From: Bog-950 sp044225825
GTDB taxonomy: Bacteria > Bacteroidota > Bacteroidia > Chitinophagales > LD1
Reading direction: 5' to 3'
NCBI GenBank assembly: GCA_044225825.1
Contig: JBGAIB010000004.1
Span: 310,001 to 374,000, forward strand
Length of the DNA: 64,000 nt
Program-made: the position numbers and the translations under genes
Notes under the pieces: generated by a model
What the model was told of the DNA's origin: nothing
The model's input: the letters and a program-made list of their open reading frames with translations, nothing else
Database searches by the model: none
In this document: positions 60,655 to 64,000 of the stretch, in pieces
How the letters are laid out: every line of letters begins with the position of its first letter
Position numbering within the stretch: position 1 is the first letter of the stretch

Positions 60655-61920
60655 TTATTTGGCGACAATAAATTTGCTAATGGCTGGTGTTGTTCCGCTT
60701 TGTTTTACGGCAAGCAAATAAACACCTGCAGGCATATCAGCAACCGGTATTTGTGTGCTTAATTGTGTGCTATTATTTTGGTAAACCACACGGCCGCTCA
60801 GGTCCAGCACTTCCATCTGACGAAATGCGGCATCGCTAAAGTTTACCTGCAGTAAATCGCTAACCGGGTTGGGGTAAACAGACGACAGGCCGGCAGCAGG
60901 TAATTCGTTGATGGCCGTAGCATTCAGCGACTCCTTGTAGAAGCTGATAACGCCGGTGGAACTGCCTCCGTAGGCAGTAAATACCAGTTTAAACTGCTCG
61001 CCGCTGAGGGTTTGAATAAAGTAAGCCAGTGAATCTTCAACCTGGTAGGCATTATTCTGAAAATCGTAGTATTTCCAGTTCCAGCCAATAGTGTTCAGGT
61101 TGTGGCTGTAGGTTACGCTGCTTGCATCGTTGCTGATTTCGGGCACGCCGGCACGGCGGGCTACATTAGCACTTTTATTGCTCCAAACGCCAACAACAGG
61201 ATAAGCAGAATCGGGCAGCACATCCATGGCGGCATACTTCAGGAACTGGAGGTCCCAGGTGTTGTTAGCAGGTTCTTTATCCATTACCTGGTTGCTGATC
61301 ATATTGAGGTAAACAAAGTTTTTACCCGGGTAATCGGCCTTGCGGATATGCAGGGTTTGCGGGTTGGAGTTATCAATGTTAGTATAGGTGATAATGAAAG
61401 CCGTATCGTATACCAGCGATTCAACCAATAATTTCTTAACACCACCACCGGGCAGGCTTATCAGATAAACCGAATCGCCAACAACATTGTGCGAGGATTG
61501 GGAATATACCCCCCAGCCAAAATCGAAGAAGTTTGCGTGGTTACGGTTGCTGTTTAAAGCGCCTTCGTCCATTGCAGTATCCGAATCATGCAGTTTGCTC
61601 CAGCCTGCGTAGCCGGTGGTATCCACCGCATTAAAAGTAGCAGCACTGGCATTGGGAACATAATATACATTTACACCGTTAGCTTCGTTAATGCGCATGG
61701 TAGTGCCTCCCAGCGGTGAAGCCGGAAATTGGGTTGCACGCACGGTGATAGCAAGGTGCCAGTCGGTATTACTGGTAGATGTTTTTTGGCCGGTAGAGAG
61801 GTTGTAATAAACCATCTCGGTAGTACCGGGGTTAAGAGAAACTGAGTCGTTAGCAGTTATTTGAGCATAGGAATTTGCAAAAAAACATACAATTAACAGC
61901 ACAAGTAGAGTCCTAATCAT
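60655..61920 (-). CDS. HmuY-like domain protein with T9SS type A tail
   Basis: 421 residues, signal peptide ending SYAQ near 20. The central part parallels the HmuY-like lipoprotein: NNTWDLQFLKYAAMD, PVVGVWSNKSANVARR, then TIGWNWKYYDFQNNAYQV, SLAYFIQTLSGEQFKLVFTAY in the same order. The last ~75 residues are a type A sorting domain (VYPNPVSDLLQVNF, VLDLSGRVVY, PAGVYLLAV). It is therefore routed through T9SS rather than as a lipoprotein. Near-match -7 element TCCCTTTG at 61947-61940, Pho-box-like repeat upstream. Confidence 0.82.
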   Translation of the reverse strand: MIRTLLVLLIVCFFANSYAQITANDSVSLNPGTTEMVYYNLSTGQKTSTSNTDWHLAITVRATQFPASPLGGTTMRINEANGVNVYYVPNASAATFNAVDTTGYAGWSKLHDSDTAMDEGALNSNRNHANFFDFGWGVYSQSSHNVVGDSVYLISLPGGGVKKLLVESLVYDTAFIITYTNIDNSNPQTLHIRKADYPGKNFVYLNMISNQVMDKEPANNTWDLQFLKYAAMDVLPDSAYPVVGVWSNKSANVARRAGVPEISNDASSVTYSHNLNTIGWNWKYYDFQNNAYQVEDSLAYFIQTLSGEQFKLVFTAYGGSSTGVISFYKESLNATAINELPAAGLSSVYPNPVSDLLQVNFSDAAFRQMEVLDLSGRVVYQNNSTQLSTQIPVADMPAGVYLLAVKQSGTTPAISKFIVAK

Positions 61921-61939
61921 TATTCCTTTAATTTTGCGG

Positions 61940-61947
61940 CAAAGGGA
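61940..61947 (-). promoter_or_regulatory. Near-consensus -7 element of the T9SS HmuY-like gene
   Basis: Minus strand TCCCTTTG, one mismatch from TAnnTTTG, 19 bases before the ATG at 61920. The upstream Pho-box-like repeat starts 32 bases away, as in the TonB operon. Confidence 0.45.
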
Positions 61948-61978
61948 GTCAACGAAGACCGATATTGCAAGTGATATT

Positions 61979-62000
61979 TGTCATTTTACTGTCATTTTAC
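61979..62000. promoter_or_regulatory. Pho-box-like tandem repeat upstream of the T9SS HmuY-like gene
   Basis: Two identical 11-bp units TGTCATTTTAC head to tail (61979-61989 and 61990-62000). It also lies just 16 bases before the plus-strand gene at 62017, so it could serve either side; orientation and spacing match the site at 60579-60596. Confidence 0.6.
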
Positions 62001-62016
62001 CTTAAACGCCAATAGT

Positions 62017-62523
62017 ATGATTAACAATAATTTAAACATGGGAAGCCGTGTATGGGTATACCAGAGCAACAGAGCCCTTACACCGGCCGAAGCACCCGCT
62101 ATTACAGGCCGCATCCGCGAATTTGTAAACCAGTGGACCTCGCATAAAGTTGGGGTGGAGGGCGATGGCGGCTTGCTTTATAACCGCTTTATAGTGCTAA
62201 TGGCCGATGACCAGGCGGTAAGCGTTGGGGGCTGCTCCATAGATTCGTCGGTGCGGTTTATCAAGAGCCTTGAAAAGGAGTTTAATGCCAACTTTTTCGA
62301 CCGCTGGAACATTGCTTTTAAGCGCGAGAATGTAGTACATAGCTGCCATCGCAATGAGTTTGAGCAGCTGGTTAGCAAGGGCGAGGTGCACGACGAAACG
62401 ATTGTGTTTAACAATCTCATCACCACCAAAAAGCAATTGCTTAACGAATGGGAAATACCCTATAAAAACAGTTGGCTGAAGAACCTGCCAGCCGCGCATA
62501 CCTCGTTTAATTCCATTTTATAA
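62017..62523 (+). CDS. Conserved Bacteroidota protein (often labelled ABC transporter ATPase), unknown function
   Basis: 168 residues from the ATG at 62017. No signal peptide and no Walker motifs. Characteristic phrases: MGSRVWVYQSNRALTPAEAP at the start, NQWTSHKVGVEGDG, and VSVGGCSIDSSVRFIKSLE with a conserved Cys followed by Ser-Ile-Asp. I recall homologues in Bacteroidota carrying the transporter-ATPase label, which nothing in this sequence supports. Role unknown; probably cytoplasmic. Confidence 0.82.
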   Translation: MINNNLNMGSRVWVYQSNRALTPAEAPAITGRIREFVNQWTSHKVGVEGDGGLLYNRFIVLMADDQAVSVGGCSIDSSVRFIKSLEKEFNANFFDRWNIAFKRENVVHSCHRNEFEQLVSKGEVHDETIVFNNLITTKKQLLNEWEIPYKNSWLKNLPAAHTSFNSIL

Positions 62524-62591
62524 AACAAACGAAAGCGCTTTACTGTTAATTGATTTTACAGCATTTTCGCTTAAACAAGTACGTTAATTAC

Positions 62592-63695
62592 ATGAAATCC
62601 CTCCTCCGCTATTTACTGGTGCTGAGTTTACCGGCACTGCTTATTATGTATAGCTTAAGTTGCAACAGTCCACAGAGCAGCGTGGTTGCGTTGGATGTAG
62701 CAGCCAACCCCTATGAAAAGCTATCGCAATACAACTTTTTTAGCGGTAAGTTAAAAGACCTGAAACCCAACCCGCGGGTATTGCCTTACGACCTTATTAC
62801 GCCACTGTTTACCGATTACGCCCATAAGGCGCGGTTTATCTATATGCCGGAAGGCAAAAGCGCCGAATACGACACTACCCAGGCGCTGCAATTGCCGGTA
62901 GGCTCGTGCCTGATTAAAAACTTCTATTACCCCGAAGATTTTCGCAAACCGGAAGGAGAAAGAAGAATTATTGAAACCCGTTTGCTGATTCGCCGCGAAG
63001 GAGGCTGGGATAACCTGGATTACCAGTGGAATGAAGACCAGAGCGATGCCCTTTTGGATAACACCGGCGGCATTAAACACGTTAGCTGGACCCATTTTGA
63101 CGGCAGCCATAAGGAGATTGACTATGTAATACCGAATAAGAACCAGTGCAAAAGCTGCCACTGGCGGAATGATAAGTCCTTCTCCCCTATTGGGCCTAAG
63201 GTGCGCAACCTGAACCGCGATTATGCTTATGCTGATGGCACCGAAAACCAACTGGTGCGCTGGAGTAAAATGGGCTTTCTGAAAAATGCCCCTTCGCCGG
63301 AACAGGCGCCCCGTTTGGTTGACTGGACCGATTCCCTGCATCACACGGTAGAGGAACGTTCGCGCGCTTACCTGGAGATGAACTGCGGCCATTGCCACAA
63401 TCCTAACGGACCGGCTTACACTTCTGGTTTGTATCTCAACATCCTGAACCAAAACCCCGAGAACCTGGGTGTTTGCAAGGTTCCGGTTGCTGCCGGTAAG
63501 GCTACCGGCAACAATATCTACGATATTGTGCCCGGCCATCCTGAACAATCGATTATGCCTTATCGCATGGCCAGTACCGATCCGGCCATTAAAATGCCTG
63601 AGCTTGGCCGTGTAATGGTGCACGAAGAAGCGGTGGCCTTAATTACCCAATGGATTACGGAGATGAAGGGGGAATGTGCGAAGAGGGAGGAATAG
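62592..63695 (+). CDS. Di-heme c-type cytochrome, SO2930/HNE_0200-like
   Basis: 367 residues from the ATG at 62592 (MKSLLRYLLVLSLP...). The N-terminal hydrophobic segment ends at a Cys (SLSC, residue 24), possibly a non-canonical lipobox. Two heme c motifs: CKSCH at 186-190 and CGHCH at 265-269. The N-terminal part has YFSGKL-like YNFFSGKLKDLKPNPRVLPYDL and family phrases PLFTDYAHKARF, PVGSCLIKNFYY. Envelope electron-transfer protein; relatives pair with a beta-helix protein that is not seen here. An in-frame start at 62550 is less likely. Confidence 0.85.
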   Translation: MKSLLRYLLVLSLPALLIMYSLSCNSPQSSVVALDVAANPYEKLSQYNFFSGKLKDLKPNPRVLPYDLITPLFTDYAHKARFIYMPEGKSAEYDTTQALQLPVGSCLIKNFYYPEDFRKPEGERRIIETRLLIRREGGWDNLDYQWNEDQSDALLDNTGGIKHVSWTHFDGSHKEIDYVIPNKNQCKSCHWRNDKSFSPIGPKVRNLNRDYAYADGTENQLVRWSKMGFLKNAPSPEQAPRLVDWTDSLHHTVEERSRAYLEMNCGHCHNPNGPAYTSGLYLNILNQNPENLGVCKVPVAAGKATGNNIYDIVPGHPEQSIMPYRMASTDPAIKMPELGRVMVHEEAVALITQWITEMKGECAKREE

Positions 63696-63720
63696 AGCGT
63701 CGTTTGTGGTTTGACGTTCG

Positions 63721-63763
63721 TTGTTTGTCGTTAAATACATGGCCTTTACCAGTGTATATTTCC
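63721..63763. repeat. 43-bp direct repeat, copy 1
   Basis: TTGTTTGTCGTTAAATACAT followed by GGCCTTTACCAGTG and ATATTTCC; repeats at 63874-63916 with one mismatch. Noncoding. Confidence 0.8.
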
Positions 63764-63873
63764 TTTGATTGAGATACCTGCCTGGGGTGTTTTAATGGAA
63801 CGCTCCCTTCGACAGGCTCAGGGTGACAACATGCTGATGGTTATGATTTGAAACGTTTGGTGTTTGGTGTTAG

Positions 63874-63916
63874 TTGTTTGTCGTTAAATACATGGCCTTT
63901 ACCAGTGAATATTTCC
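63874..63916. repeat. 43-bp direct repeat, copy 2
   Basis: Second copy of the 43-bp unit at 63721-63763. Between them is the dispersed-repeat word CCCTTCGACAGGCTCAGGG (from about 63807); just after it the palindrome ATTCCGGC CTGC GCCGGAAT at 63923-63942. Confidence 0.8.
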
Positions 63917-63963
63917 GATGCGATTCCGGCCTGCGCCGGAATGACTTTTAGAGTAGATATATT

Positions 63964-63995
63964 AAAAGAGCCATTCTGGTTGGAATGGCTCTTTT
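63964..63995. terminator. Bidirectional hairpin terminator near the right edge
   Basis: AAAAGAGCCATTC and GAATGGCTCTTTT flank a 6-base loop: a perfect 13-bp stem with A and T arms, so it can stop transcription from either side. Confidence 0.75.
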
Positions 63996-64000
63996 GCTTT

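Overview
The window comes from a Bacteroidota chromosome, probably a gliding or surface-adhesive lineage near Chitinophagales/Sphingobacteriales. The evidence is a set of secreted proteins with type IX secretion (T9SS) type A tails or gliding-motility-type (type B) C-termini, SprB-like repeats, TAnnTTTG promoter motifs, almost no Shine-Dalgarno sequences, and lineage-typical genes such as the DUF2490 protein, the short WYL protein and the deoxyhypusine-synthase-like protein. No rRNA, tRNA, CRISPR array, prophage or intact IS element was recognised.

Layout. 1-5.3 kb: a truncated giant secreted protein, a DUF2167 protein, a 0.8-kb tandem repeat plus GTGCAC-rich module, and a small T9SS protein. 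5.6-10.4 kb: methionine/threonine branch (metY, metX, hom) behind a compact predicted RNA structure, then a TPR protein. 10.4-12.6 kb: xerD, aroQ and a secreted carboxypeptidase-regulatory-like protein. 12.6-18.6 kb, minus strand: UbiA-like membrane protein, SGNH hydrolase and biotin genes bioB-bioF-bioD-bioA. 19.0-20.6 kb, minus strand: a three-gene exosortase operon (66-aa candidate substrate, exosortase, multi-pass protein resembling an inactivated M50 protease). 21.1-29.8 kb: WYL protein, guaA, a periplasmic-binding-like protein, T9SS cargo and murQ. 29.8-41.3 kb: HAD phosphatase, gliding-type protein, RNase H, EamA transporter, a five-gene unit (lipoprotein, VTC domain, DUF4956, SBBP-repeat giant, DUF2490), alanine dehydrogenase and tsaE. 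41.5-47.5 kb: deoxyhypusine-synthase-like protein with a coupled lipoprotein, a second copy of the composite repeat, dinB, an Ig-like repeat protein and fbp. 47.6-53.2 kb: an 1864-aa SprB-like adhesin. 53.4-57 kb: era, der, a tiny lipoprotein, then a repeat-rich gene-free stretch. 57.2-62 kb: TonB receptor plus HmuY-like lipoprotein, and a second HmuY-like protein carrying a T9SS tail; both transcription units share a Pho-box-like direct repeat at the same spacing from the promoter. 62-64 kb: a conserved Bacteroidota protein, a di-heme cytochrome and dispersed repeats.

Main points of interest: (i) the exosortase operon with its tiny proline-rich candidate substrate and pseudo-M50 partner; (ii) matching Pho-box-like sites in front of the TonB/HmuY genes; (iii) a composite intergenic repeat family with GTGCAC palindromes in three copies; (iv) a thrombospondin-C-like domain and a three-repeat block duplication in the giant adhesin; (v) a compact three-way-junction RNA candidate before metY. 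All functional statements rest on reading motifs by eye; no database search was run.
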